Shown here piece by piece: positions 24,527 to 33,409 of a stretch of DNA of 64,000 nt. The position numbers and the translations under genes were made by a program. The stretch spans positions 1 to 64,000 of the forward strand of contig JASEES010000006.1 in the NCBI GenBank assembly GCA_030019395.1, written 5' to 3'. The notes beneath the pieces are model-generated. The model did not search any database. It was not told where the DNA came from and was given only the letters and a program-made list of their open reading frames with translations. How positions within the stretch are numbered: the first letter of the stretch is position 1; every line of letters starts with the position of its first letter. The stretch comes from Methanolinea sp. Lineage in GTDB: Archaea; Halobacteriota; Methanomicrobia; Methanomicrobiales; Methanospirillaceae.

Positions 24527-24537
24527 TACCCCCGTAG
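24527..24537 (+). repeat. right attachment core (attR candidate)
   Basis: TACCCCCGTAG, identical to 13655-13665. It covers the base before the tRNA and its first ten bases (5' acceptor strand plus three bases), so the insertion leaves the tRNA body intact. Confidence 0.65.
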
Positions 24538-24600
24538 TGTAGCGGTCAATCATGCAGGACTTTGGATCCGGCGACACCAGTTCGAATCTGGTCGGGGGTA
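24528..24600 (+). tRNA. tRNA-Gln (anticodon TTG)
   Basis: Acceptor ACCCCCG (24528-24534) pairs with CGGGGGT (24593-24599), discriminator A at 24600. T-arm stem ACCAG/CTGGT surrounds TTCGAAT. The anticodon loop CTTTGGA (24560-24566) gives TTG at 24562-24564. The anticodon stem has one A-G mismatch (24556 with 24570). CCA is not encoded. The gene is the insertion target of the element on its left, so its upstream promoter region now comes from the element. Confidence 0.88.
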
Positions 24601-24617
24601 TGGGGAGTGTAAATTCG

Positions 24618-24636
24618 GGCGATTTCGCCTTTTTTT
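24618..24636 (+). terminator. hairpin and T-run after tRNA-Gln
   Basis: GGCG (24618-24621) and CGCC (24626-24629) with a 4-base loop, followed directly by seven T bases. Confidence 0.65.
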
Positions 24637-24885
24637 GAATAAAAAATGAACCCCTTTCGTTTCCGCCGGAGTTTTTTGGTTATTGAATCCGGAACGGGTG
24701 TCAGCCCTTTGACATGAATAGATCTCCGTTTCTTCACATCTCTTGATCAGTCTATAAAGGGGCCTCAGTCTATCCCTTTTCACTCATCCTTGCGCAGTCA
24801 TATTCCTATGAACTCCTTTGCCGAAAGGAATAATGTACCATAATCCCGCAATAAAAGGCGCCACCTGCAAGCCGTTTCTCCCCTC

Positions 24886-25782
24886 CTAACCCCAAACAGC
24901 GATGAGAACAGTCCCCGTGACCATCACGATGGTCCCAAAGGCCCTCTGCCGGATGCTACCCTCCCTGAAGAGATACCCCCCTATGATGACACCGAAGAGG
25001 ACCGAGAGTCTCTTTATTGCAATAACATAAGGGACGAGGGACAGGGTATATGCAGTGTTCACTGTTACCGCCTCCATGGTCAGGACAAGTCCGAGTGCAA
25101 TCATGAGCAGACTTGTCCCCCTGGACTTTTCCCTGGGCAGAGGGGGATATGACTTTCCGGATAGTACCGGGATCGAGGCCTGGAGGAGGAATATGCATGC
25201 GAGGAGACTCAGGACGACAGCAGAAGCAAAGACGGGGTCGGACCGTTCAACGACGACCTTGTCGTAATTCACCGAGATACTGTACAGGAATGCCACGACG
25301 AGCATGAACCGGACCCCCCTGTCCGAGAGGAGAAAACGGAATGGTCCCGTCCACCCCCGTGCCTTTCCAGAAGTACCATCAGCAGCAAGCAGGTATGATC
25401 CTGCGGCAACCAGGAAGATACCTGCAAGGCCGGCAATACTCGGGATCTCGCCGAGGATAAAAAACGATGTTAAGAGCAGGAAAACAGGTGTAAAAGAGAG
25501 TATGGGCAGGCAGAGGGAAAGATCAGAGAGCGAGAGGGCCCTGTAGAAGAGAACGGTTGCAACGGTATTGATCGTAACGGTGACAAGCACAGCCTCTGAA
25601 AAACCCGGTTCAATGGATGGAAATCCCCTTGAGAAGGAAATGGCGGCAAGAGATACAGCAGCGACGAGAAAAGATCCCCCGGCAACCTGTGCCGCTGGCA
25701 CCTGCCGCAGGAGTATTTTTGCTCCTGCGGAGTACATCGCCTGGGCCATCGCACCCGCAAGGGCAAGCGGAAACCATATCAT
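24886..25782 (-). CDS. EamA/DMT-family transporter
   Basis: 298 residues in ten predicted helices, two EamA halves. The first helix is MIWFPLALAGAMAQAMYSAG, the usual start for the family, so the ATG at 25782 is preferred to the open frame to 25830. The conserved first-half end (FFILGEIPSIAGLAGIFLVA) and second-half end (VIIGGYLFREGSIRQRAFG) are present. It probably exports or imports a small metabolite. The substrate is unknown. It lies directly beyond the tRNA insertion site on the host side. Confidence 0.82.
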   Translation of the reverse strand: MIWFPLALAGAMAQAMYSAGAKILLRQVPAAQVAGGSFLVAAVSLAAISFSRGFPSIEPGFSEAVLVTVTINTVATVLFYRALSLSDLSLCLPILSFTPVFLLLTSFFILGEIPSIAGLAGIFLVAAGSYLLAADGTSGKARGWTGPFRFLLSDRGVRFMLVVAFLYSISVNYDKVVVERSDPVFASAVVLSLLACIFLLQASIPVLSGKSYPPLPREKSRGTSLLMIALGLVLTMEAVTVNTAYTLSLVPYVIAIKRLSVLFGVIIGGYLFREGSIRQRAFGTIVMVTGTVLIAVWG

Positions 25783-25913
25783 GCACCATGTGACGCGGGA
25801 AGGTATTGTGTATCCCGGATCAAACCTCACCGGTTTCCTGTAGGACTCTTGGAATAATAAGGTTCAGGAGGAATTTACCGGAAAAACCAAAGATGAAGAG
25901 GTCCCTGTCCCCG

Positions 25914-26447
25914 TCATCTCTGGATAGGGCTGTTCTCGTGAGCGACTGTGAAACGCCACATGCAGAAGAGGTCTTCCGGGTGGGGGTCAGGTGGCGCAAA
26001 GAGGCATTCGACCCTGATCCGTGGGTCTATCTCGCGGGCGAAACTGGAAAACTCAGCCCTGTGCATCTCCCTGCATGCATACTCATCGAGTCCCCTGCGG
26101 AGTCTGGCCTCCTGCGTGGGACAGTGGGGGACGCGGATAAGGATCTCGTCCTCCCCCTCCTCGATCAGGTACCCGACGATGAGGGCCCAGGGAAAGAGCC
26201 GCAGTGCCTCTGAAAACCCGCGCAGACCCTTTTTCTTCAGGGAAAAACGCTCTTTCAGGTCACGGGCCGCCATCCCGGCAACCCTCCCCCAGACCTGTTC
26301 GTTGATCTGCTCGGCAACGGGCTGGCCAAACCTTTCTGTTACGTAAATGAACCAGAAAGCGTCCACCACGCGATAGTGCCAGAGAAGAAATTCGATGTAC
26401 GAGAGAATTCCGTCCCGGTTCATCTCCCTGATACGGTCAAGTTCCAT
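25914..26447 (-). CDS. DUF6125-like conserved protein
   Basis: 177 residues. The N-terminus ([19 protein letters not shown]) is followed by a helical region and a cysteine-bearing beta half ([39 protein letters not shown]). The pattern resembles DUF6125, related to L-2-amino-thiazoline-4-carboxylate hydrolase-like proteins, found in methanogens and clostridia. The reaction is unknown. The family assignment comes from motif memory and should be treated as moderate. Confidence 0.6.
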   Translation of the reverse strand: MELDRIREMNRDGILSYIEFLLWHYRVVDAFWFIYVTERFGQPVAEQINEQVWGRVAGMAARDLKERFSLKKKGLRGFSEALRLFPWALIVGYLIEEGEDEILIRVPHCPTQEARLRRGLDEYACREMHRAEFSSFAREIDPRIRVECLFAPPDPHPEDLFCMWRFTVAHENSPIQR

Positions 26448-26745
26448 GGGGGAAGATGGGACGATACCCTCACATCAGGCTTTTCATGATCCCGCTTTGA
26501 TCCTTGTTATGTGATTGCCCTCTTTTTGCAAACAAATGGATTCCCCTTCCGGGAATTATCCTGAAATGTCCCTCTATTCGGGCGACAGGGGGAAACAATC
26601 CGGAGAATTGCAGATATCTCGAGTCCCAGCCGGAAAACCGGTGGCAGGGAATGATCAAAAGCCCCCTCTGTGTTGCGGGGCAGTCCATGCAGGGTAAATG
26701 AAGAATCTTTGAAAAAAGAAGAGGGGAATTTTCATCATAAAGGGG

Positions 26746-27126
26746 TTATCCGGTCTGGACCCGGCAGTTCCCGCACGATCCATCCCGGAGTCTTGTCTGG
26801 TTTCTTGCCATGATGCGCACCTGGTCACCGATTCCATCCTGAAGTCCTGTCTGGTTTCTTGCCATGGTGCGCACCTGGTCACCGATTCCCCTGCCTGCAG
26901 ATACCCTGTGCATTTCGGCGAACCTGTACTGGTCGGCGTTTTCCTGGCCGTTCATTGTGCAGAACCGGTTCTGGCCGCATGCGGGTGCAGATTCGAGTGA
27001 CTGTTCCCCTATTCCCAGAGCGGGTGCTCCGGCACTACTTTTCCCCTGCCCGTGTGCTCCTGCTGCCATGACGGTCGCAGGGACAAGGACGAGCAGGAGA
27101 ATGCAGAGTGTCAGTATCTTTTTCAT
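26746..27126 (-). CDS. small secreted protein with 18-residue repeats
   Basis: 126 residues. The signal peptide MKKILTLCILLLVLVPATVM ends in AAGAHG. The mature part contains a four-cysteine set (APACGQNRFC, GSCGNC) and a duplicated unit, GIGDQVRTMARNQTGLQD / GIGDQVRIMARNQTRLRD. GGAGG lies about ten bases before the ATG, deciding this start over the longer open frame. It follows the double winged-helix gene on the same strand and shares its Gly/His/Asn-rich composition at the N-terminus. Function unknown. Confidence 0.68.
   Translation of the reverse strand: MKKILTLCILLLVLVPATVMAAGAHGQGKSSAGAPALGIGEQSLESAPACGQNRFCTMNGQENADQYRFAEMHRVSAGRGIGDQVRTMARNQTGLQDGIGDQVRIMARNQTRLRDGSCGNCRVQTG
26790..26897 (-). 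repeat. tandem 54-base coding repeat
   Basis: Two adjacent 54-base units (26790-26843 and 26844-26897), nearly identical over most of their length. They encode the 18-residue duplication in the small secreted protein. Recent in-frame duplication. Confidence 0.7.
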
Positions 27127-27231
27127 TTCTGATTTCCTCCTGTATGCGACGGGATCCCGGGTCTGTTGACCGTGGACCCGTTCTGAATACCACGTTGTCG
27201 GGAGGATATTAGTGATCTCTCGCACCGGCAG

Positions 27232-28395
27232 CTACGTTTCTGCGGGTGAACCGCGAGGGAGATGGCTATTGCAGGCGAGAACAGACTCCCTGGACGGGTA
27301 CGGGTGAACGGAACAGCCGTCGATAACCGCGGGATGAGCAAGTATGGGCGGTGTCAGGTAATGGCAGGAAAACCTCCCCTGTTTCCTCACCTCCACAATT
27401 CCATCGTGGGAGAGGTTCTGGATGTGGCGTGTGACGGAAGGCCCTGCAATCCCGAGGGTTGTTGCAAGCGCCTCCCTTGTCATCCCGGGTGATTCGGCCA
27501 GGGCCAGGATGATCTTTCTGGTCGATTCACCCCGGAGGTAATGGAAGAGACACTGGAGGCGGGGCGGGAAGAGCCCGTTGTTTACGAAGTAGCGGACGGT
27601 ACCGGGGCGGGAAAAGTAAGTAATCTTCTCTTCCCGTGCAAGGGTGAAGAGGTGGTAGCGAAGCGTATTGATATTCATGCCAAGGAGGGCTGCAAGCGCC
27701 GGGGCATCGAGGCCGGGATTTTCAGCAATTGCAGTGTAAACGCGGTTCCGTACAGAACTGGCAAGGACCGTTTTTCTTGTTATCCTCCGGTAACCAAGAG
27801 CTGGTAAAAAGGGCGCAGGAACCGGGTACCCGGGGAGAGGGGGGCTCCCGCCATCATCCTCGGCATCACCCTCTTCGCGCCTTACCCGCGGCATACCGGG
27901 GGATACGTGGGCAGAGGGTTCTGCGGGACCTCCGGCGGGCAGGGGACCTGACGTCTCGGCAGGTCCGCAGGGATACCGGTCCTGAACAGGGACAGGTACA
28001 GAATGCCACGGGCCGGGGGAATGCGGGTTGCGGGGCATAGGACTCCGAACGGGTCCTGCACCATTGCCCGGGGAGGAGGATGGGGCCGCGGTTCCCGTGA
28101 GACGGCCCGCCAGGGGAGAAGGACCGCCAGACGGGTTTCCGGCACTGTTCCCGGAGAGAACCGGTCCTTTCCCCTGACTGTTTTTGGGCGGGGAGATGGA
28201 AGGGTCTGGAACGCCCTGCATGGCATTGCCGGTATTGGCAGCACCGTTTCCGTGCTGGATTCCCTTACCCTCCCCCAAACCAAACTGGTTGGGGTTTGCG
28301 TGGCCTCCTCCCCCGCCGGCAGCACAGGCAGGGTATGCAATAATGCAGATGAAGAGCAGGACAACGATGGCAGGGATATACCAGGCGATGCGCAT
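27232..28395 (-). CDS. double winged-helix regulator with N-terminal signal or anchor
   Basis: 387 residues. A hydrophobic N-terminus (YIPAIVVLLFICIIAYPACA) is followed by about 170 residues of Gly/Pro/Asn/Ser-rich low-complexity sequence. Two winged-helix domains follow near 215-285 and 290-355 (PALAALLGMNINTLRYHLFT; REALATTLGIAGPSVTRHIQ), ArsR/MarR-like. Related methanogen proteins often have a second membrane helix before the HTH part; here only a weak one (GYPVPAPFLPALGY) exists. The topology that keeps the DNA-binding domains in the cytoplasm is therefore unclear. TATATATA at 28419-28426 predicts a leaderless transcript. It may control the neighbouring secreted-peptide gene (inference). 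Confidence 0.72.
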   Translation of the reverse strand: MRIAWYIPAIVVLLFICIIAYPACAAGGGGGHANPNQFGLGEGKGIQHGNGAANTGNAMQGVPDPSISPPKNSQGKGPVLSGNSAGNPSGGPSPLAGRLTGTAAPSSSPGNGAGPVRSPMPRNPHSPGPWHSVPVPVQDRYPCGPAETSGPLPAGGPAEPSAHVSPGMPRVRREEGDAEDDGGSPPLPGYPVPAPFLPALGYRRITRKTVLASSVRNRVYTAIAENPGLDAPALAALLGMNINTLRYHLFTLAREEKITYFSRPGTVRYFVNNGLFPPRLQCLFHYLRGESTRKIILALAESPGMTREALATTLGIAGPSVTRHIQNLSHDGIVEVRKQGRFSCHYLTPPILAHPAVIDGCSVHPYPSRESVLACNSHLPRGSPAET

Positions 28396-28418
28396 CGTGT
28401 TCAGGATAAATGACAGGT

Positions 28419-28426
28419 ATATATAA
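28419..28426 (-). promoter_or_regulatory. TATA box of the double winged-helix gene
   Basis: TATATATA centred 27 bases before the ATG at 28395, implying a leaderless mRNA. Confidence 0.6.
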
Positions 28427-28832
28427 GAAATTTATGATGCCGGAAGCTATCCATTTCCGGTTCCCTTACCGGCCCGTGAAAAAGCCCCTTTATGATGTTT
28501 GGAAGGAGCTTTGACCTCTCCCCGCAACGGGCAGGGGAGTAAAATATCCCGGCTGGTATGGGACAAGAAAAAAAGAAGGGAGAGGGTGTGCAGCACTGAT
28601 GGTGAGTGTGGAAAAGAGCCGGGCGTCACCCCGACTGTCCCGACCTGTTCATCTGTAGGGTAGAATGAGTAATAAATTTTTTTATTTTTTTATTACAAAA
28701 ACAAACAATATTTTTGAAAAACAAATAATCATCCCCTCGCGAAAACCACCAGGAACGCCCCCGTCTTCTTACCCCCACCGGCTTGTGGGACCATACCTTT
28801 AATCCCCTGTCGGGAACGACAATTATACAAGC
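28427..28832 (+). other. gene-free divergent intergenic region
   Basis: No gene seen. An AT-rich, T-run-bearing stretch (about 28670-28730) may terminate transcripts. CCTTTAATC near 28796 is a weak TATA candidate for the cyclo-ligase gene. Confidence 0.4.
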
Positions 28833-29435
28833 ATGTGCATCTCCAGGGAGGTGCTCCGCACACGGGCAAGGGAAGCGCGGGCGGCGATACCTGAAGAGAA
28901 GCGGAAGGAATACAGCTGCACGATATGCAACAGGGTCGTTTCACTCCTCGACGGGCAGGACCCTGTCCTTGTCTATGTCTCAAAGCCTCCCGAGGTCGAA
29001 ACGATACCGCTGATTACGACCCTCTTCTCACGGAAGACCTCGGTTGTCGTGCCCATCATCGAGCGGGAAGAGCGTACCCTGCGACTCTCCTTCCTCCGTG
29101 ACCCTTCGCACCTCTCGATCAGCACCTTTTCTGTTCCGGAACCGATAGGCCACGAGTTTCCGGCCGATCCGGGAAGCATCCATGTTGCAATCGTCCCCCT
29201 GATTGCCTATGACCGGAACGGGCACCGCCTCGGGTACGGCGCGGGGTATTATGACCGGTTCCTCTCCCGCAATCCCCACATGTTCAAGATAGGGATTGGG
29301 TTTTCATGCCAGGAAGTGGACCAGATCCCTGCGGATAGCAGGGACGTGAGCATGGATGTGATCGTGACCGAGAACGAAATCATCCGGACAGGGGAAAAAA
29401 GAGCGGTTCAGAGGTATTCTGCACCGTTCATGTAG
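28833..29435 (+). CDS. 5-formyltetrahydrofolate cyclo-ligase family protein
   Basis: 200 residues, usual length. In characterised relatives it converts 5-formyl-THF to methenyl-THF with ATP. Methanogens use tetrahydromethanopterin, so the real substrate may differ. N-terminal helix REVLRTRAREARAAIPEEKR and the diagnostic C-terminal loop LGYGAGYYDRFL are present, followed by GIGFSCQEVDQIP. It overlaps the convergent seryl-tRNA synthetase gene by 28 bases. Confidence 0.85.
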   Translation: MCISREVLRTRAREARAAIPEEKRKEYSCTICNRVVSLLDGQDPVLVYVSKPPEVETIPLITTLFSRKTSVVVPIIEREERTLRLSFLRDPSHLSISTFSVPEPIGHEFPADPGSIHVAIVPLIAYDRNGHRLGYGAGYYDRFLSRNPHMFKIGIGFSCQEVDQIPADSRDVSMDVIVTENEIIRTGEKRAVQRYSAPFM

Positions 29436-30685
29436 GGCTGCAGGACACGCGGGACTGCCACCCGCCCGTCGGCCTCCTGGTAATTCTCGAGGATTGCCCG
29501 GATCGTCCGTGATGTTGCCACGGCCGTGGAGTTGAGCGTGTGGACGTACCGTTTTGACTCGAAGTTCCTGGGGTCACGGACGCGGATACGCAGGCGGACA
29601 GCCTGGTACGAGGTGCAGTTGGAACAGGACACGACCTCGCGGTACTTCTCTTCCCGTGGCATCCAGACCTCGATATCGTATTTCTTGGCAGCAACGGTCC
29701 CGATATCCCCCGTGCAGATCGAGACGACCCTGTAGGGGAGCCCAAGGAGCGTGTATATCTCTTCTGCGTGGGCAAGGAGTTGCTCGTGAATGTCCCATGA
29801 ATCTTCCGGGCGGCAGAAGACAAACTGCTCGACCTTGTGGAACTGGTGGACACGGAAGAGCCCCTTCGTATCAAGGCCATGGGAGCCAATCTCCCTGCGG
29901 AAACAGGGAGAGACCCCGCACAGGCGCAGCGGGAGGTCGCGTTCCTCGAATATCTCGTCCTGGTACATGGCACAGAGGGGATGTTCGCTGGTGGCAATCA
30001 GGTATGCATCGTCATCCTCGATCTTGTACATGACGTTTTCAAAGTCGGCAAGGTCTGTCACACCCTCGTAGGAAGACCGGTTCATCATGTAGGGGGGGAT
30101 CACGGGGATGAACCCTTTCTTCGTCAGAAGGTCGATTGCAAATCTCTGGAGCGCAAGGTCGAGGAGGACAAGGCTTCCCTTGAGGTAGTAGAACCCGGCA
30201 CCTGCAGCCCGGGCAGCCCTCTCGAAGTCGGCCCAGCCGCACTCGGCTGCAAGTTCACCGTGGTTCCGGAGGGGAAAGTCGAACGTCCGCGGGGTGCCCA
30301 CCCGGCGCAGTTCGAGGTTTTCGGAATCATCCCTGCCTATGGGAACACTCTCGTGGAGGATGTTGGGCAGGCTCATCAGGACCCCCGTGATCTCGCTGGA
30401 GAGGCTCTCGATGACGCTTTCCAGTTCCTTAATTTTTTCGGGTAAACGTGAAGCCTCCTGCAGGAGGTCGCTGGTGTCCCGGCCTGCCTTCCTTGCCTCG
30501 TTGATTTCACGGGCGATGCTGTTTCTTCTCTGCCTGAGCTTGTCGATCTCCACTTTCAGCGTCCTTGACCGCCTGTCCTTTTCGAGGAGGTCATCGACCA
30601 TCCGGACGTCGCCGTCCCTTCCCCTCCTGCGGAGGTCAGCCCGGACAACCTCCGGGTTTTCCCGTATAAACCTGATATCCAGCAT
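29408..30685 (-). CDS. serS: seryl-tRNA synthetase (common, bacterial-like type)
   Basis: Charges tRNA-Ser (and tRNA-Sec) with serine. 425 residues: an N-terminal coiled-coil arm (residues 30-105, KVEIDKLRQRRNSIAREINE) and the class II catalytic core. The core has motif 2 (FRREIGSHGLDTKGLFRVHQ) and motif 3 (LNSTAVATSRTIRAILENYQ). This is the ordinary SerRS, not the rare zinc-dependent type found in Methanocaldococcus, Methanosarcina barkeri and relatives. A 28-base convergent overlap joins it to the cyclo-ligase gene. Confidence 0.95.
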   Translation of the reverse strand: MLDIRFIRENPEVVRADLRRRGRDGDVRMVDDLLEKDRRSRTLKVEIDKLRQRRNSIAREINEARKAGRDTSDLLQEASRLPEKIKELESVIESLSSEITGVLMSLPNILHESVPIGRDDSENLELRRVGTPRTFDFPLRNHGELAAECGWADFERAARAAGAGFYYLKGSLVLLDLALQRFAIDLLTKKGFIPVIPPYMMNRSSYEGVTDLADFENVMYKIEDDDAYLIATSEHPLCAMYQDEIFEERDLPLRLCGVSPCFRREIGSHGLDTKGLFRVHQFHKVEQFVFCRPEDSWDIHEQLLAHAEEIYTLLGLPYRVVSICTGDIGTVAAKKYDIEVWMPREEKYREVVSCSNCTSYQAVRLRIRVRDPRNFESKRYVHTLNSTAVATSRTIRAILENYQEADGRVAVPRVLQPYMNGAEYL

Positions 30686-30897
30686 CTGCGGCCCCTCTTA
30701 TGCCACCGGCGATCTTGTCCTTCTTTTCTTGGACGGCAGGGACCATTGTCTTTACGGGTCAGGACGGGGTGCGTGAGGACGGCTCCCGGAAACCGGTGGC
30801 TGTTACCGGGAAAATTCCGTTGCAGTCATCAAAATCTTATTGCGGTGTTGTGGAGACTTTTCCGGGTGGTTATTAGCAAATGGCAGGAGGGGTAGTT

Positions 30898-30928
30898 TTA
30901 TATAATAAAACTCACTTACTTTTAGTAA
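30898..30928 (+). promoter_or_regulatory. TATA box and palindrome before cdc48
   Basis: TTTATATAA at 30898-30906 is a strong TATA box. TTACT-TTT-AGTAA at 30916-30928 is a perfect palindrome with a 3-base centre. It lies between the TATA box and the expected start of transcription (about 30930), a position that suits a repressor. The downstream genes are the Cdc48 ATPase and an Hsp20. Confidence 0.55.
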
Positions 30929-30963
30929 ATGTTTGAAAACGATTACCAAGGGAGCACATGAAT

Positions 30964-33345
30964 ATGGCAGATTCAGATACCATCGAGGTCATTGTCAAGG
31001 AGGCAGCGAGGGACGACGCAGGGCGGGGTATTGCCCGGCTGAGCATCGAGGCCATGCGGAAGCTTGGCCTTGTATCAGGCGATGCCATCGAGATACAGGG
31101 CAAAAAGAAGGCGACCGCTATTGTCTGGCCCGGATTTCCCCAGGATACCGGTCAGGCCATCATCAGGATCGACGGCACGATCCGGAGCAATGCGGGAACA
31201 GGTGTCGATGAGCGGGTCAAGATCCGCAAAGTGGAGGTTGGATACGCAAAGAAAGTGGTCATCAACCCAACCCAGCCTATCCGGCTGGTCGGCGGTGAAC
31301 AGTACCTGTCGCGTATCCTCAGGGGCCGCGCCGTCATGGAAGGACAGACGGTCCGGGTTGACGTGATCGGAAATCCGCTCACGCTCGTGATCTCCAAGGT
31401 CAGCCCGAAGGGAATAGCCATCGTGACCGAGGATACCCAGATCGAGCTGAAAGAGACACCCTACGAACCCGAAGAGAGGAAGAAGGGCGAGATAACGGAC
31501 GTCCACTACGAGGATATCGGCGGCCTGACCCGCGAGCTCGAACTCGTCCGGGAGATGATCGAGCTCCCGCTCCGTCACCCCGAGCTCTTCGAGCGCCTCG
31601 GGATAGACCCGCCAAAGGGAGTCCTCCTCTACGGGCCGCCCGGGACCGGAAAGACCCTCATCGCAAAGGCCGTCGCAAACGAGGTGGACGCGCATTTCAT
31701 CTCGATATCCGGCCCTGAAATCATGAGCAAGTACTACGGGGAGAGCGAGGGAAGGCTCCGCGAGGTCTTCGAGGAAGCCCAGGAGAATGCCCCGGCCATC
31801 ATCTTCATCGACGAGATCGATTCCATCGCACCCCGGAGAGAAGAGACGAAGGGCGAGGTGGAGAGGAGAGTGGTGGCCCAGCTCCTGTCGCTCATGGACG
31901 GACTCAAGGCACGGGGGCAGGTCATCGTCATAGCGGCAACGAACATTCCCGATGCAATCGACCCGGCATTGCGCCGCGGCGGCAGGTTCGACCGCGAAAT
32001 AGAGATAGGGATACCCGACAAGAAGGGCAGGCTCGAGATCTTCCAGGTCCACACCCGTGGAGTTCCCCTCGCTGATGACGTCCGGCTCGACGACTACGCC
32101 GAAACAACGCACGGGTTCGTTGGCGCAGATATTGCCCTCCTCGTCAAGGAAGCAGCAATGCATGCCCTCCGGAAGGTCCTGCCTAGGCTTGACCTCGACA
32201 AGGAGATCCCGGCTGACATGCTGGAGCAGCTCAAGGTCACGAAAGAGGACTTTGAGGAAGCGCGCAAACACGTGGAACCGAGCGCCATGCGCGAGGTGCT
32301 CGTCGAGGTTCCGGACGTCACGTGGGAGGACATCGGGGGTCTCGACGAGGTGAAACAGGAGCTGCGCGAGGCAGTGGAATGGCCCCTGCGGTACCCGCAG
32401 GTCTTCGAGAAGCTCCAGACAAGGCCACCAAAGGGGATCCTTCTCTTCGGACCACCGGGGACAGGAAAGACCCTGCTTGCAAAGGCAGTGGCAAACGAGA
32501 GCGAGTGCAACTTCATCTCGGTCAAGGGACCCGAGCTCCTCTCCAAGTGGGTGGGAGAGTCCGAGAAGGGTGTCAGGGAGGTATTCCGGAAGGCGCGGCA
32601 GGCCTCGCCGGCAATCATCTTCTTTGACGAGGTGGACGCCCTCGTCCCCAAGAGGGGGATGTACATGGGATCCTCCCACGTCACGGAGAGCGTCGTGAGC
32701 CAGATATTGACAGAGCTCGACGGCCTGGAGGAGCTCAAGAACGTGACCGTGATCGGTGCCACCAACCGTCCCGACATGCTCGACCCGGCACTCATGCGTC
32801 CCGGAAGGATGGAAAGGCATATCTACGTCCCGCCGCCGGATGCCGAAAGCAGGAAGAAGATCTTTGAGGTCTACCTCGGGAGCGGGGGACAACTTGTCAC
32901 GGGCGATGTGAAGATCGATGACCTCGTTGCAGTGACCGAAGGGTACGTTGGTGCAGATATCGAGGCCCTCGTCCGCGAGGCCAAGCTCTGCGCCATGCGC
33001 GAGTTCATCAGTGTGATGGGCGGAAAGAGCGAGCAGGAGATTGCCGATGCCGTGGTCAACGTCCGGATCTCGAGGAAACACTTCGACGAGGCTCTTAAGA
33101 AGGTCAAAGGCTCGATGGACCGCGAGTCGCTCGAGGCGGCTGAACGGATGGCGTGGGAGATCCTCTACAACCAGGAGCAGCGGACGATCCTCGAGAACGC
33201 TGTCGCAGCCCTCAAACAGGCAGAGATCAGGACCGGCAGGACCTACGATACCGAACCGCTCCGCAAGGCGACGTTTGCCAGGAAGAAAGACTGGAACGAG
33301 ATCAAGAGGTTGACGCACCTGCTCGAGGAAGAACTGAAAGCCTGA
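30964..33345 (+). CDS. Cdc48/VCP/VAT AAA+ ATPase
   Basis: 793 residues, double-ring unfoldase that feeds proteins to the archaeal proteasome. N-domain (double-psi barrel, [20 protein letters not shown]) to about residue 180, then D1 with Walker A GPPGTGKT near 225 and Walker [14 protein letters not shown]2 has Walker A GPPGTGKT near 497 and Walker [13 protein letters not shown], arginine-finger segments in both. ATG 30964 is preferred over 30958 because GGGAG is nine bases upstream. The C-terminus carries about 70 helical residues beyond D2 ([16 protein letters not shown]), longer than most archaeal VATs. An Hsp20 gene follows 64 bases later. Confidence 0.96.
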   Translation: MADSDTIEVIVKEAARDDAGRGIARLSIEAMRKLGLVSGDAIEIQGKKKATAIVWPGFPQDTGQAIIRIDGTIRSNAGTGVDERVKIRKVEVGYAKKVVINPTQPIRLVGGEQYLSRILRGRAVMEGQTVRVDVIGNPLTLVISKVSPKGIAIVTEDTQIELKETPYEPEERKKGEITDVHYEDIGGLTRELELVREMIELPLRHPELFERLGIDPPKGVLLYGPPGTGKTLIAKAVANEVDAHFISISGPEIMSKYYGESEGRLREVFEEAQENAPAIIFIDEIDSIAPRREETKGEVERRVVAQLLSLMDGLKARGQVIVIAATNIPDAIDPALRRGGRFDREIEIGIPDKKGRLEIFQVHTRGVPLADDVRLDDYAETTHGFVGADIALLVKEAAMHALRKVLPRLDLDKEIPADMLEQLKVTKEDFEEARKHVEPSAMREVLVEVPDVTWEDIGGLDEVKQELREAVEWPLRYPQVFEKLQTRPPKGILLFGPPGTGKTLLAKAVANESECNFISVKGPELLSKWVGESEKGVREVFRKARQASPAIIFFDEVDALVPKRGMYMGSSHVTESVVSQILTELDGLEELKNVTVIGATNRPDMLDPALMRPGRMERHIYVPPPDAESRKKIFEVYLGSGGQLVTGDVKIDDLVAVTEGYVGADIEALVREAKLCAMREFISVMGGKSEQEIADAVVNVRISRKHFDEALKKVKGSMDRESLEAAERMAWEILYNQEQRTILENAVAALKQAEIRTGRTYDTEPLRKATFARKKDWNEIKRLTHLLEEELKA

Positions 33346-33409
33346 GAAAAAAGAGCGGGAATGGAAAGGACCTGCTCTGCGCAGGAAGGAAAAACACCGG
33401 TTACGAACA

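Larger units (their letters stand above)
13655..24537 (+). mobile_element. integrated element of about 10.9 kb in a tRNA-Gln gene
   Basis: Bounded by two exact 11-base copies of TACCCCCGTAG, at 13655-13665 and 24527-24537; the right copy is the 5' end of tRNA-Gln. It has an integrase at the left end pointing inward, and two divergent regulator/operator blocks. The main rightward operon (15.5-20.9 kb) holds a Mini-A-like topoisomerase and a D5/SF3 helicase. A second rightward run of small genes spans 21.4-23.0 kb, with a lipoprotein and a Cys-rich protein near the right end. Gene density, ATGA-type overlaps and genes of 35-100 residues are typical of archaeal viruses and plasmids. No capsid, portal, large terminase or packaging ATPase was recognised, so it may be an integrated plasmid, satellite or unusual virus. 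Confidence 0.82.

Noticed and set aside
26790-26897. possible CRISPR-like or regulatory repeat
   Set aside because: Two adjacent in-frame 54-base units inside a coding sequence, with no spacers. It is a protein repeat.
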